The position numbers and the translations under genes were made by a program. Of a DNA stretch of 64,000 bases, positions 47,777 to 60,329 are shown in pieces (the first letter of the stretch is position 1; each line of letters starts with the position of its first letter). Origin of the DNA: Galerina marginata (Eukaryota > Basidiomycota > Agaricomycetes > Agaricales > Galerinaceae); the NCBI GenBank assembly GCA_023014335.1, contig JAECYW010000008.1, positions 372,001 through 436,000 of the forward strand, read 5' to 3'. Below the pieces are notes generated by a model, which was not told the origin of the DNA, ran no database searches, and was given only the letters and a program-made list of their open reading frames with translations.

Positions 47777-48369
47777 CCGTCTTCCTACTTACTTGTGGCT
47801 GCAGTTGTGTAGACTACGTGGTACCCAATTTGGGCGCATTGATATTTGGGTAATAATTAAACTGAAGCGGCAATTTGGCATTTACCCGCCGTTTTGTTCT
47901 TGTTTTGTTCATTGCAACTTCCACTTTGAATCGCTCATGGATGGGTCATAAAACAATCATGGGCCTGAAGAACGCCTTAGAGCGCTTTTCATACACGTAC
48001 ATAGGTCCAATTAGACCCGTCGCCGTCGTCACCGTCACCATTCCCGTCGAGCAATGAAATCAGAAAAAGAGAGCGGTTGGAGAGCGGTGCCGTGCCTAAC
48101 CCTTGCGCAGAGGTGATGGCTGACAAATTATCATACCAAATTGGGCACTGGCAGATGTGATCGGCCGCTCGTCCTCATTCCTTTCCTTTCCGCATCCCAT
48201 ACCCTTTATCCACCCGCTTTTTGACAACTGACTTACTTAGGAATGAAGGTAGTTCGATGATCGACATTAATTCACCACGAGAGTATGTAACGCTTCCTTC
48301 TGACCGCAGTTGGGTCTCTTTAATCTCACAGCCTTCCAACATATCGCTAGTGCACCACTGTCGCCGCAT

Positions 48370-51300
48370 ATGGAGCCTGAGTCAAAGCTTTCTGGAGTCG
48401 AATCAAAAGTGTATGTTATATTCCGCTTAATAAACCATTTTTAGTGCCCTGAATTACTGCGTAGTAAATGCTACGTCACAGGTGAGGATATCGATGAAAT
48501 ATTCCACCGCAACCACTGTCCGTTCTGAACACTAAAATCATTAGACATCGTGATCCATTGCACTCTTGATGTTGACGATGGTGCTCCTCCACCTGTGATG
48601 AGAATCAACACTCTTAGCTCCGGACTAGACATCGGAGAAGATTTGCTTGTTGATCAGACATCCCCGAGAGATTGGATTCACCGGGGCATAGTGGAACTGT
48701 GAGCTTCCCGTAACTGGCTATTGTATAATTTACACCCTTAACTGTCAGGACAAATGAAGTAACCTTCGATGTGATATGTCAGGGGATTGAGAAGTCCTTC
48801 CACCTCAACCTCGGACAAATTGAACTCGAGGGAAGCTCTGGATTATGCAATCGTAAGCAAATCTCAAGGTAACGGACCTATTCATTTGACGCTGACGGTT
48901 TGCGCGTCAGAGATATCACGAGAATTTCTGAACGACGCGGAAGGCCCTGCTTGGAAACTCAATTTTCATGTCTATACCATTCAACTAAACGAGAATACGG
49001 GAGACAACGGCGATAATAATCTGCTTTTCAACGGTATGTACCATCGACAAACAAATAAATAAACCTACTTACATTGATCAACTGTTCGATAGATTTGGAA
49101 ACTTTAATGGCGAAAGATCCCGAAAAGATATTCTCTATGGTCAAAGGTCTCTCCGACGAAATTGCCGTTAAATCTCGTTGCCTGTATGTGTGTGGCAGTT
49201 ATTTCCTGGAGACTTTCCGATCTACTTGGAAAGAACCTGACATTAACAACTGCGTTCTTGCATATGAACTAGCTGTTCGTCTCACCCCCGAGGATCATGC
49301 AGACGTGCCTATGCGGCTGAGCAACCTTGGAATTTCACTCCGTCTTCGCTTTGATCGGTCAAGAGAGCTCACCGATCTCTCACAAGCGATAAATTTCGGG
49401 CAGAAAGCTATCCAACTCACCCCTCAGGGACATGAAGACATGCCGATCTGGCTGGGTAACCTTGGATTTTCGCTCTTCCGTCGCTGGGAACGAGTAGGAG
49501 ACCTTATTGATCTTTCGGAAGCAATAACATATCAGAAAAAAGCTATCCATCTCGCTCACGATGGTCATGCCGATATGCCTACCTGGCTAAACAACCTTGG
49601 ACTGGCACTCCAAGATCGCTTTGAAGAAGTAGGAGACGACGCTGACCTCGCGGAAGCACTAACATATCACCAGAAAGCTATACGTCTCACCCCTGATGGC
49701 CATGAAAACCTGCCTATTTATCTGAGCACCGTTGGAAATTTGCTTGCACGGCGCTCTGAACGAGGGTCAGATCTCTCCAGTGATCTCTCAGATGCGATAA
49801 CGTATCAGCGGAAAGCCATCTATCTCACTCCCGTGGGTCATGCAAGCATGCCTATTTTGCTGGGCAACCTTGCATTTTCACATGAACTTCGCTTCGAACG
49901 AGTAGGAGATCTCACTGATCTCTCAGAAGCGATAACACACCAGCTGAACGTTCTCCATCTCAGCCCCGAAGGTTATCCAGATATGCCTGCCAAGCTATAC
50001 CATCTTGCATGTTCACTCCAATGTCGGTTCGAACACAGCGGTGATCCTGCTGATAATCGAAGCGCTACCTCTCATTTTTGGAAGGCAGCTACCTACTCCA
50101 CGGGATCGGCATACAGGAAACTACTCGCTGCAGAAGCATGGATTGAATACTCACGGGATGCCCTTCCAGAGCAGTTATTGCAGGCTTACGAAATGGTTAT
50201 TACCTTCATTTCGAAGATTGCAGGTTTGGAACAAACTATCCAAAAGCGACATAGCAATCTCCTTGAAATCTCCATCACTACTTCTCATGCTGCTGCGGCT
50301 GCATTCCAGTTGGACCGCCATGATTTAGCGCTGGAATGGCTTGAACAAGGCCGCTGCTTGGTATGGAGTCAGCTTAATAATCTCCGGGCTCCAATAGATA
50401 TCGTTCGTGGTCGGAATCCAGCCCTTGCTGACAACATTTTAAGAGTGTCAAAAGCTCTAGAAACTGCTGCGTATCGAGAAGAGTTGTCAGCGACCACCCC
50501 CGAACGTAGTACGCTGCAGAAGATTTCCCGTGAAGATGAAGTAATGATACATCTCAAACTAGCCCAGCAATGGGACGAGTTATTATCGACGATTCGCGCC
50601 ATTCCGGAATTCGAAGATTTCCTTCGGCCATTGTCTTACAACGGCCTCCTCAAAAATCTTCCCAATCCTGGTACAGTCGTCGTGATCAATGTGGATCATG
50701 ATCATTGTGATGCCCTTGCGCTGACTTCAAGTGGAAAGGGCGCACGTCATATCCCGCTTCCTAACTTTTCCTATACCAAGGCCGAAGACCTTCGTAATCA
50801 ATTAGTGGCTCACCTCCGTTTCTCGGGTGTTCGTATGCGCGAGTCTCACTCTGATGGCCGGGGAATGCGTTTGGAAACTAAGGGCGAAGACGGAAAGGTT
50901 GTCACCCACGTTTTGAAAGAGTTATGGACTCTTGTCGTGAAACCTATTCTCGATCGCCTTGGGTACACTGTGAGTCCCTCGTTATGATCAGCTAATAGTA
51001 AATGATGTTCACCCAGAATCAATTTTCAGGAACCTCCGTCAGAGCTACCCAGAATTTGGTGGTGTGCAACTGGACCGTTGGCGTTTCTTCCTATACATGC
51101 AGCAGGCATATATGACAGTCCTATTGCGAAAAAATCGACGCTTTGTGATTTCGCAATTTCATCGTATACACCCACGGTGAGGGTGCTCGTCGACAGAGTA
51201 AAGAGTCCTCATGCAATCGACGATAATAAAATGGGCCTCTTCCTCGTCAGTCAACCGAACACCCCGAAATTGCCCTCTATTCCAGGCACTAGAAAAGAAG

Positions 51301-51845
51301 TTCGAGCTATTGGGCAGTTGCTGAAAAAGGAGAACATACGAGCTCTGTGCCTGGAGGGCGAGGCCGCAACAGTCGCTGAAGGAATCAAGAACATGGAAAG
51401 TCATAGCTGCATCCATTTTGCCTGTCACGCTAGCCAAGAGACCGGCGAACCGATGAAAAGCGGCTTCGCCCTAGACAACGGACGACTCGAGCTTTCCGCA
51501 ATTATTAAACACAAATTATCAGGAGCTGATCTCGCCTTTTTATCAGCATGTCAAACGAGTACAGGGGATGAAAAGCTCTCCGAGGAAGCTGTTCATCTTG
51601 CTGCAGGGATGCTTGCCGCTGGATATCGGAGTGTTGTAGCAACGATGTGGTCAATCAAGGATAACCATGCGCCGAAAGTCGCCCAGGACTTCTATGAAAA
51701 CCTCATAGGAAAGGAAGGAAGAGTTTTGAACGGTGAAAATTCTGCGCGTGCACTTCATTATGCTACGCAGAATCTCCGAAGATCCTTAGGTGATTCGGAA
51801 TCGTCTTTGTTAGCGTGGGTTCCATATGTTCATTTTGGAATGTGA
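48370..51845 (+). CDS. TPR-CHAT protein (putative caspase-like protease)
   Basis: Seven exons (48370-48408, 48445-48481, 48545-48698, 48749-48852, 48911-49033, 49093-50969, 51030-51845) sum to 3150 bases and give 1049 residues. The N-terminal 150 residues look like a beta-rich, C2-like domain (SLDIG-type loops; no call possible). Then five to six TPR-like repeats of about 50 residues follow, with MPxxLxNLGxxLxxRFERxGDLxDLSEAI patterns, then a helical linker and a C-terminal CHAT domain. The catalytic pair is present: His911 in IHFACHAS and Cys952 in FLSACQTSTGDE, followed by GYRSVVATMWSI. CHAT proteins are clan CD cysteine proteases related to caspases and separase. Mushrooms hold many TPR-CHAT genes without assigned function; roles in regulated death or defence are inferred from other CHAT systems. 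The first two short exons are less certain than the rest. Confidence 0.9.
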
Positions 51846-52163
51846 AATGCTTGGGGATGTATATCTAACTAGGTATTTTAAATACAGGAGGTCTTTCGGA
51901 GTGAGAAATATGGTCACAATAGGTTACAGCGTTACTAGCACCTTACTATAATTGGCGTAGATTTTCTATCACTCCTACCATCACCCATATTCCATCGACA
52001 TCAGTGAGTCTAAACATCCTAGACTCTAAACGATTAATCCCAAAACACCACTCACAGCTCTCTATCAAATTACCGTCTAGCTCATTTCGACGTGAGTGCT
52101 TCGGCGTTCAAGACGGTGTTTGAATTGTTCGCTCATGACTAAAAGTCGTTCGTAGCTTTCCCA

Positions 52164-52553
52164 ATGCTTAAAGCCGCTGGATATATAATAACCTACGAGA
52201 CCGCTGTCAAATTGATGAAATCGAACGGGGAACCTGGCGACATACCCGACGATTGCGTCATGAGTTGGCTCCTTGAGATGCTCAAGAAGGATGAAACTGT
52301 CGGAGATGGAAAACCATTCGTCAATATCATCCCTTGGGATCAGCCCACACCTGGACAGGATCCAACTCCGGTCTTGGTTATAGCTCGAGGTTTTAAAGAG
52401 GATCTAACGGAGACGCCGTGGAAATATCGCCGTTTCCGAGAGTTTGATTCTGATAAGCAAAGAAAGCAGACCTTTATAAAGAAGTATGGACTAGAGGATA
52501 GTGACTTAACTTGGGTGACCGTTGCAGACCCGTACCACCGGTTTAGCTCTTAG
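52164..52553 (+). CDS. Small family protein, diverged copy 4, next to the CHAT gene
   Basis: This single frame encodes 129 residues starting MLKAAGYIITYETAVKLMKS. Shared blocks are the N-terminal helix, NIIPWDQPTPG, PTPVLVIARGF, DSDKQRKQTFIKKYG and LTWVTVADPYHRF. It is clearly related to the copies at 40019, 41105 and 47301 but much more diverged. It starts 318 bases after the CHAT stop codon, in the same direction. No known domain was recognised. Confidence 0.75.
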   Translation: MLKAAGYIITYETAVKLMKSNGEPGDIPDDCVMSWLLEMLKKDETVGDGKPFVNIIPWDQPTPGQDPTPVLVIARGFKEDLTETPWKYRRFREFDSDKQRKQTFIKKYGLEDSDLTWVTVADPYHRFSS

Positions 52554-52895
52554 CTAGGCATCCAGCTGGAATTTGTGCGCATTTAGATAGGCTTGAACTT
52601 TTGGATTAAGAGAATTGTACGTTCGATGTTACCCCAGTTAGCCAATGAACCAATTCCATACACTCGTGCCAACGGCAGGGACTTTCAATCTAGACCACCC
52701 AAACTTCGAAGACGGCCGACTTGGAAATGGAATGTCGTTTTAAGTGGCTTTTCAAACGACCTTTGGGTTCCTCCACCCCATATTTTGAGGTTGTACTACA
52801 TACACGCAGCTCAAGTAGTAAAGAGAATCGAAATTTCGTACGATTAACCATTCTTACTGCATGAACGCGAACTCCAGTAGTAATATTCTGACATA

Positions 52896-54082
52896 TCATG
52901 ACAGGAAATGGGAGGACTCGTCATCTTGCACCTTTGGTTCCATTCTGACGATTTCACCTTTGGAAGGATCACCAGACGACGTGAAATATGTAAGGATGAG
53001 AAGAAGACATCTGCAAAGCATGAGACTACGAAGTCAGTGAAGAAAGAGAGGCGCAACAACGACAAACGTACGCAAGCCATTCTGTCATGACTCCCAACGC
53101 GTATTCAAACGTCACGAAGCTCGACGTAAAGCCCGTCTCATCGTAGTTATCGCCTGGCACTGTATAAGCAATGTGAAAATGAGGGAAATAGTAGTGTTCT
53201 TACGATTATAATAGGAGAGACTCCAAACTGCAGATTGAAGGATACCGAATATTCCACGAGTCATCAAAGGGAACCATGCGATGGTTAATAATACCAATGT
53301 TGGATGTATCTTTCGCAGTCCAGCACGTTTCCTTTCATGAATAGTTGCGAGAACTGCGAACAAAAGCAGAAAATTGCATGCTAGGAAAACGCTCTGTCCT
53401 GTTGTCCTGGTGATCTTCGCGATATTGAGGCGACGTTGCAAGTCGCCAGTCTCGGGGTGGTCAAAATCTGCCCCTGAGAGGTACGACCCACCGAATATAA
53501 TAGCCGCATTTGCAATGACCAGCACGCTGTGGAAGACGACCATGGGTTGTTTCCAATAGAAGAAGATGGCGAACGGGCCGAGCATGATGAGTTTGAGCAC
53601 TCGCTTCCGTCGTGCATTCGGCGCATGATCTACCTGGCGAGGTTCGAGCCAAGATTCGTGGCTTGGAAGGTTGTGTTGATGCCAAGAAATGAGGAATCGG
53701 AACGCGCATATGACCTAAATAACCCGGTGAACAATCAATAAGTTCATGAGCTGATATCACAGCCTAAGTGCATACCAGCGAGAAGTAACCCTCGGCTCCC
53801 AAAATAAGAAACGCCAAAAGGACATCAGGATTGGCCCATCCTTGGATACCAAAGACTAAACCACAGGCTTGAGAGGCAACTCGGATGGTAACATGAAAGA
53901 ACAAGATCGAGTATCGGGAAGCCCATTTGATACGCTTCGTCAGGTAGGCCCAAAGCATCCACGAAAAGATGGCGACATACTGTCATGTTTGTCGATCAGT
54001 AATTACTCAGTAGAATGTGTAGAGTACTCACGAGTACCAGGAAAACAAGTGCAGCGCTAGCCTCCCGTCCGAAATTACCCAT
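52896..54082 (-). CDS. Multi-pass membrane protein (RTA1/DUF7702-like)
   Basis: Five exons (54082-54032, 53979-53776, 53714-53204, 53159-53072, 53010-52896) sum to 323 codons and give 322 residues. The start is MGNFGREASAALVF. About seven hydrophobic segments are visible, among them VLLAFLILGAEGYFSL, MLGPFAIFFYWKQPMVVFHS, VFLACNFLLLFAVLATI, HPTLVLLTIAWFPLM and MTEWLACLLLILTYF. The order, the loop near FRFLISWHQHN and the late R-G-I-F-G-I-L segment resemble fungal RTA1 or DUF7702 membrane proteins; I am not sure which. The substrate or ligand is unknown. No signal peptide is needed, since the first helix is N-terminal. The short cytoplasmic tail ends in HFLS. Confidence 0.75.
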
Positions 54083-55767
54083 AACGCTAGCGCTATCTGG
54101 GAGAAACAACAAGAATACCGATGGTTTAGGGTCTGGTGCGTTTTATACATCTTGAATGTGGCGGTGGCACCTCTCGTATTCGTTGACCGCAGTCTCCGCA
54201 AGCATGAGGATGAAAAGGCTATACTTGGTCGCTGTCATCGTAGCCCCATATGCCGTGGATGAAGGATAGCATAATGAAAAGGGACTTGCAACGCACAGGA
54301 CTCGAGTTCATATTCATTTGCTGCGCATTAAAGTTCCTGTACACGTTGGCAGTTGAACTTGAAGCTTTCAGAGCGGAGGGCAATAAGAATTAAAATATTA
54401 GAATCCAGTAAACATCAATGAGTCCTAGAAATGAAGAAGATTCAAGGACATTACTACTGGAACCTTTCTGTCGTGGTCGTCGGGTGTGCGAAGCGTTGAC
54501 GCATCAACTCCGATTCGGAACTCGGTGCCAAAAGCAGTCCGACTATGATCACGTGCCTGGACTCTGGTGCGCGGTGTAGGACGGCGCCCCAGTCCAAACA
54601 CCTCATTATGACTGTTCTCGACGTGTAACCTCCTCGTTTTAGTCTCGTTACTATGATACCTGAGCTATCAAGTATCTCTGGACATGAATTGATTATTGGT
54701 AAATTTCTGGCAGTGATTGACATAAAGTTTCTTGTTTACATCGTCACGACATTTACTGTTGGCTTGCTATCCAACAAATTCTTTGTTTCTCGAGCAGATG
54801 CCATATGTAGGACTATGACACAGTTACACCACACTCCCACACCCAGACAAAAAGTCTTGCTTTTGTCTGAGTCACTATTTCCTTAGTTGGGATGCATTGG
54901 ATTGAAGAGCCGAAAGGGCGGGGCTGCGGAAGAGACGACGCCCTGTTCAAAAGAGAGAAGGCGTCAGGTAATTCTTGTTTGTAGAAATTGGGAAAATGTT
55001 GCAGAACGCTATTGGACACTCAGATTCCCCGCATCAGACCAAGGGCGTAATTTTCTGACTCCGAGTCTTCTCATTTTAAAATACTCTTACAGAGAAGCGT
55101 CACTCTCGACTACCGCCGAGCTCTTCTCAACGCAACAAACCTTCACGCCCACTTTTTATGCTCTAGACATTGAAACTAATTCCTTATTTATTCCCACAGC
55201 GCTGCTATTTCTTGCTAAATGGCACTAGCCGCGGTTCACACAAGACATGACACAACTTTGCAAATCTCCGAGTCGTCATTGCCTGCAGTAACCAGGTGTC
55301 AAGAAACTGCTGCAATAGAGCATTTAATCAGTATACTGAGGTTGGCTGGTCTCGGAGCTCCGGAATTGAAAAACTACATGGTGCGAAGTTTTTGTCTCGA
55401 CGCCGTCTCCAGCTCCCCATATCGGGTATGCATTTGTCCAAAAGGAGTTATAAGTATATTCTTAGGAATAGCTGTCTTCAGCCATTTCTCTGATCTAAAA
55501 CGGCCAAATACTGGTACTTGCATTGTCTCAAATTATAAGCCCGAAAACTAGGTTGTCCGCATGAAAATATGCCTTAATACGTCGTTCCAATGTAGACATC
55601 GAAGTCTGTCAAATTTGAACGGGTTATATAAACTGTTTGCATAACTACGATAGCATTTGTACGCATCATAACAACTTTTTTTTTCTTTTTCTGGTTAAAT
55701 ATCTGCAGTCCAATGGTGTAAGATCAAAACCGCCAGTACTACAAGAGCCAAAAGGTCCTTCAGAGCA
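54083..55767. other. Intergenic stretch without a supported gene
   Basis: Minus frame 54723-54454 (MSITARNLPI) and plus frame 55219-55551 (MALAAVHTRH) are short, without domains or fitting splice sites. A T-run lies at 55677-55691. Confidence 0.4.
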
Positions 55768-56235
55768 TTACCCTACAACCAAGATCTCGAATGATTCGTG
55801 ATCCCCAAAAACTCCTTGCGCGTTGACGATTCCCGCATTGCCGTCCAACCTCAAAAACCTCCCAGGACGTTCAACCGACTCGATGCCAACCACGCCTTTG
55901 TACTGCCCGGGCACGTCTCCTCTCTTACGGATATGGAACTTTTCCAAAGTGAAAGCGCCATGCTGGCCGTTAACAGTGCCGCCTCCCCCACCAAGTGCTT
56001 CGCCTTTCGGGACCCCATCCGCGTTCATGCGGATGAAAACGTCCTTGAAGACCGTGGACGCGAATGACACAGTGTTGTCGCTGTTGTGTTGGAGAACAAA
56101 GGTCTCGTAAGTGCCGATGAAGGTCTGCGTGTTGACTATGCCGCCGCCTGCTCCAGTCAGGGAAGAAACGCCCTGACCGTCAAGGCGAACATAACGGTTG
56201 GGGAAGGCAACAGAACGAATAGCGACAAGTGTCAT
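55768..56235 (-). CDS. Beta-trefoil protein, fascin-like or lectin-like, 155 residues
   Basis: This single exon starts MTLVAIRSVAFPNRYVRLDG. Three similar segments of about 50 residues are visible: SVAFPNRYVRLDG with GGGIVNTQTFIGTYETF, a middle one with VFIRMNADG and GGGGTVNGQHGAFTLEKF, and a last one with VERPGRFLRLDGNAGIVNAQ and DHESFEILV. The pattern of R-Y/F-x-R-L/M, GGG-x-V-N-x-Q and E-x-F is that of a beta-trefoil such as fascin-like or AbfB-like modules, which bind actin or sugars depending on the family. There is no signal peptide, so it is cytoplasmic. A ligand cannot be assigned. A fungal defence lectin is one possibility. Confidence 0.65.
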   Translation of the reverse strand: MTLVAIRSVAFPNRYVRLDGQGVSSLTGAGGGIVNTQTFIGTYETFVLQHNSDNTVSFASTVFKDVFIRMNADGVPKGEALGGGGGTVNGQHGAFTLEKFHIRKRGDVPGQYKGVVGIESVERPGRFLRLDGNAGIVNAQGVFGDHESFEILVVG

Positions 56236-58270
56236 GACCTGAGGTGAAAGTCAGTTTGTATGGGATGCACACAGGTTACAAATAACGCACGAGACGTAGT
56301 TGTTGTTGGTTAGATATCTGAGTAATTCGATGGGTTGCGATGTCTGCAGAAAAGGGAGTAACCTCCTGGGCTTATTTATACAGCAGACTATCGGAAATTG
56401 GTCCATGCCAACCTGACGGTAGATCGTACATGACGTCCACTTGTGTCCTACGTCAATTAACCTTCAAGCTTCATGTTCATGTTGACATGAGCGATTCATA
56501 ACCAAAGGTAAGTCTATCGGTTTTCCTTTCATTCAAACAGCTAAGTTGAATCCTTGAATAGAGGCATTTACGTACGCAGAAATAAAGGAACCACCTGATG
56601 GTCATATTTCTCCGCCACTGCATACTAACGTTCCTGTGACCACCGTTCTAAATTCTTTGTCAAGATCTAAAACCTTAACTCTACTACCACTGAGCTTCAG
56701 ACCGGAGGAGTTAATCCAAGGGAATGAGGGACGGGGATTTGAACTTCGTTTTATTTACAAGAATAAACCTTAAACTGTTTCGAGACTCGTTCTGCTTTGC
56801 CATCTATCATATATCCAGTGCGTCAGAGATCTACAAAAATTGGACCTGGCTCTGTGGCCCTAGCTTGCATCAGCCTTCACGGAAATACACGTGCAACTTC
56901 AGATAATGCGAACGCCTTGAGTTCAGAATGCCCATTTTCAACATGCCGTGTAAGTAATGTTTACAAAGAATTGCTAATCAATGTTTCGTGGATCCAGTCT
57001 TTCGTGAGTGAAACATAGTTTGGACTTAATGACAGGTACTGGGAGATCAATTAAGCGCCGTATCTACTGTCGCTGAGTTTAAATATTCATCCCATCCGGC
57101 GGTGCCATATTCAAACACTCTTCTCTGCTTGGTGCCTTCCACCTGGCCTTTACATAATATGACCCACTATGAAGTGAGCCGCCTGTCCTGTCTTGGCTGA
57201 AACTCTTCATATTGATATCGGTCAAAATTCAGCGATCTGGGAGTCCTCGTGCTGTGTTTTCGCTGGACCTTTGCGTTCGTCGTGTTCTTGGCACGAGACC
57301 CAAGGCATTTGAATCGTTAATGTCTTCAAACAAGCCAATCAGCTTGTCTTTTTCAGGGGAAACTGTGATATCTGCACGGAGAAAGGGCGTAGGTAGAGAG
57401 GGGCTTGACCTTCACCCCGACGTCAATTGACTGGCTCCTTGCAATGCAGTAAGGGAGATAAACTAAGAATGAAAGGGTAACTGCGTGAGTGTCAAGACTA
57501 AAAGGAATGATGGCGCAGTAGAACTAGAGCCACCACGGTATATGTATGTCTGGGCCTACAAATTCGAACGGTGGTGGTAGGCATAATTTTGTACTTCGCA
57601 TACGACATGAGGGTATTCAGGATTTGGCTAGGATGTCGTCTGCAAAATCCCGGATTGCCTATTGTTTTCCTGAGCTCATAAACTCGAATTGGTTCGTCTG
57701 CACCTGAGACGCGTTCATTGTCGTAAGGGAAACTTGGCAGAATAGAGACGTTGATGTATACTTATTTTTCGTCCTCAATGCCCCTTTACCTTTGCGGAAC
57801 ATTCGAATACGCAACAGCGGCAGCGCCGTCTACCATTCAGCTATATAGGAGACTCACAATCGCCCATAAGTACTTACTCGAGTATCATAGAGAGCAAAGT
57901 TGAAGTCACTGTTGACTTACTGTGTCGGAGGCGGCGCCTTAGAGAAATAACGAAATAAGTACCCTCCCCTTTTCTCGGTCCGCATGTTGCCCGCATGCCT
58001 TTTTGGTTGTCGATCACTGAGATGGCGTCGATTGGTAACAAACACAAACAACGACGTCGACGATATTCCGACCTTCTCCGACGGCGACCAGCTACCTTTC
58101 ACACCTGGATCATGGTTCGAATCTCCCTGAGTCCCTATCTGGCACCCCACTTGACGACGCCACTACTGCTAGTGCATGTTGACTTGGTCGCTGTTTCTAC
58201 TCTATCTCCATAACCGCCATAGCGTCCTTCTTGCCTGGTGTTCAAAGAGGCTGAAGATACGCAGGACGCG
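56236..58270. other. Intergenic stretch with no supported gene
   Basis: Only short frames on both strands are present, none with splice support or a domain. A minus-strand frame at 58150-57917 is uninformative. Confidence 0.4.
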
Positions 58271-58299
58271 GACGATAAACAAGAGTTAGAAACTTGGAG

Positions 58300-59900
58300 T
58301 TAAGCGCGGAAGTCGGTGTTGTTTCCGTCGGGACAGGTACGCCATCCAGATATCATTCAACTGTGTAGTTATCGAAGTTTGACGACCATTTATTTTTAGT
58401 GTCGTCTGTTGTGTCTCTTTCAGAGTCGGTCTAAACCCTCGACGGTCTTTGGATCTCGGACCTCGCACTTCAAGACCATGTCTTACCAGCGCTCCGCCTG
58501 GTTCCGTTCGCCCTGCATGCGTAAGTTATATCCAGCAGCACGACTCAGGAAACGAGACATTCGCACCAACATATGAGCATCGGAAATTGGTTTTCGACCA
58601 GATGTGCTGATCCTTGCACGGTTACCTCTCGGGTTTTGGCATATTATCAGATGCTTCGACGCGTAAGTTTTCTTCTCTTTTCCCAAATACCTGAATATAT
58701 GCTTATGTTAAACCTACAGAAGAGGAGCAGAGGAGGACGGACAGAAACGAATACTGAACACGAACACCTCTGGCGTTACTCACGGACGACCCAAATCTAT
58801 AGGGAAGAAAACACCACGCCAGTTGGTTCAACACGTGTGTCTATCCCCCGTTCTTTTCCTTCTACACGAGCTCAACTCGCTCTTTAACAGCACCATAGCC
58901 TCGTTCCACTCCTCTCAGGACAAAGCTAAAGCCCATCACGGTCCTGCCTGTGTCCTTCAATTCGTATTCGCGTCAAAGTCTAGCCTTTTGTAGGGAGGGA
59001 GACGGGGTCCGGAAAACTTGCAGGCACAGCTAAGCTCGTGCTCATGGCGGATTCAAGATGTCGATCGCGGATAAGATGAAAGGGAGGAAGGGACGAAGGA
59101 CACGAAGCCAGAACAAAAGCTGTGACCAAGCTCGTGAATGAAGATAACGATGGCCATAGGAGCAAAGACGGAATCCAGCCATTTATTTTCAGTGTCGTTC
59201 GAGGCCCTCTTCGTTGTACCCGCGTTTAAGGCCTCGTCCCATGCACCTTCCATAACGCGAGTTATATCCGCCAGCACATCGCAGGAACATCGCAGGAAAC
59301 TAGATAATCGCACCACAGGAGCCTCAGAAATGGGTTTTCGAATGGATGTATAGTACTGCTCCTTACGCCGTGTCCTTTCAGGTTTTGGCATATCATTAGA
59401 CGGTTCGAGGCGTAAGTTGATGTATTTTTCTTCTCTTTCCCCAAATACACGAATATATGCTAATGTCCAACCTACAGGGGAGGAGCAAAGGAGGACGGAC
59501 AGAAACGAGTGCTAAATACGAACGCCTCTGACATTGCCCAAGGACGACAAGAATCTATAGGGGATGATAAGGCCAGTTGGTTCAACATGTGCGTCGATCA
59601 CTCGTTCTTTTCTTTCCATTTGAACTCAACTGGTTCTTCGACAGCTCTTTACTGCCTCCGTTCACTAGGCACGTTCAACTCATCATAGGACATCGGCACC
59701 TTATAGATGTCCACCGTCCTACCTCGTATCTTGTGCCTCGTATTCGCCTCAAAGTCTGGCTTGTTGGTCAAAAGCTTATGTTGGAGGAGAGGGGGTCTGG
59801 AAACCACACAGGCGCCGCTGGGCCTTCTGATGCTGGTGCCAGCTCACGGACGAAGAAGGGGACGAAGGACACGAGACCAGAACAAGAACAGGATCCGGCT
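58300..59900 (+). repeat. Diverged tandem duplication, unit about 750 bases
   Basis: The segment from about 58400 to 59000 recurs at about 59190-59770. Shared landmarks are ATTTATTTT-AGTGTCGT (58388 and 59180), GTTATATCC-CCAGCAC (58513 and 59261), GTTTTGGCATAT-AT-AGA (58634 and 59383), GGAGGACGGACAGAAACGA (58731 and 59489) and CCAGTTGGTTCAAC (58817 and 59573). All frames are broken in both copies, so it looks like a decayed duplicated gene or repeat. Confidence 0.75.
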
Positions 59901-60329
59901 GGTGGATGAAGAGAACGACGACGGGTATACCAACAATACCAGCATCATCACTTCTCCTCAGCTACAGAAGCTTCCACGAGGCTTGACGCGAACACAGTCC
60001 TCACGCCTTGCGTTCATCCCAGGTGCAGCCGCGGCTCCTCTCCCCCAGCCAACGGCACCCTTCCTAAACCAAGACCGATATTGACACCACAAATCAGACC
60101 AGGACCGTGGCTGCTGGCAAATTTCCCCTTCGCCCTATAGTTGCAGTTTTCGCCATCGTCGTCGTCGGCGTTGTTGTGACCTCAACCCCCAGACGGCACA
60201 GCTTCTCTTCTGGAGCCAGACCCGAAACGGGTTGCACTGCAACTGTTGGTGCCATCGCTGCTGGATCTTCCCCATCATCGCAGTCTAATTCAAGATCCTG
60301 GGTCCGTGGGATGAGAGGGTGTCGGAGAG

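Larger units (their letters stand above)
45828..48030 (-). repeat. Right arm of the large imperfect inverted duplication
   Basis: This is the reverse complement of about 40700-42215. It is longer than the left arm, mainly because of some 400 extra bases at 46330-46735 that include a small tandem duplication. It carries the frameshifted small-family copy and the upstream region of the gene starting at 45764. Shared blocks include ACGGCGGCTGGCTTCTCAGA (46106) and ATTGACAGATTC (46268) against their complements in the left arm. Confidence 0.85.

Noticed and set aside
59053..59391. A minus-strand frame with an HELGH motif resembling a zinc protease site
   Set aside because: The frame lies inside a decayed tandem duplication, the motif is absent from the other copy, and no protease fold or splice continuation can be seen. 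A chance match is more likely.
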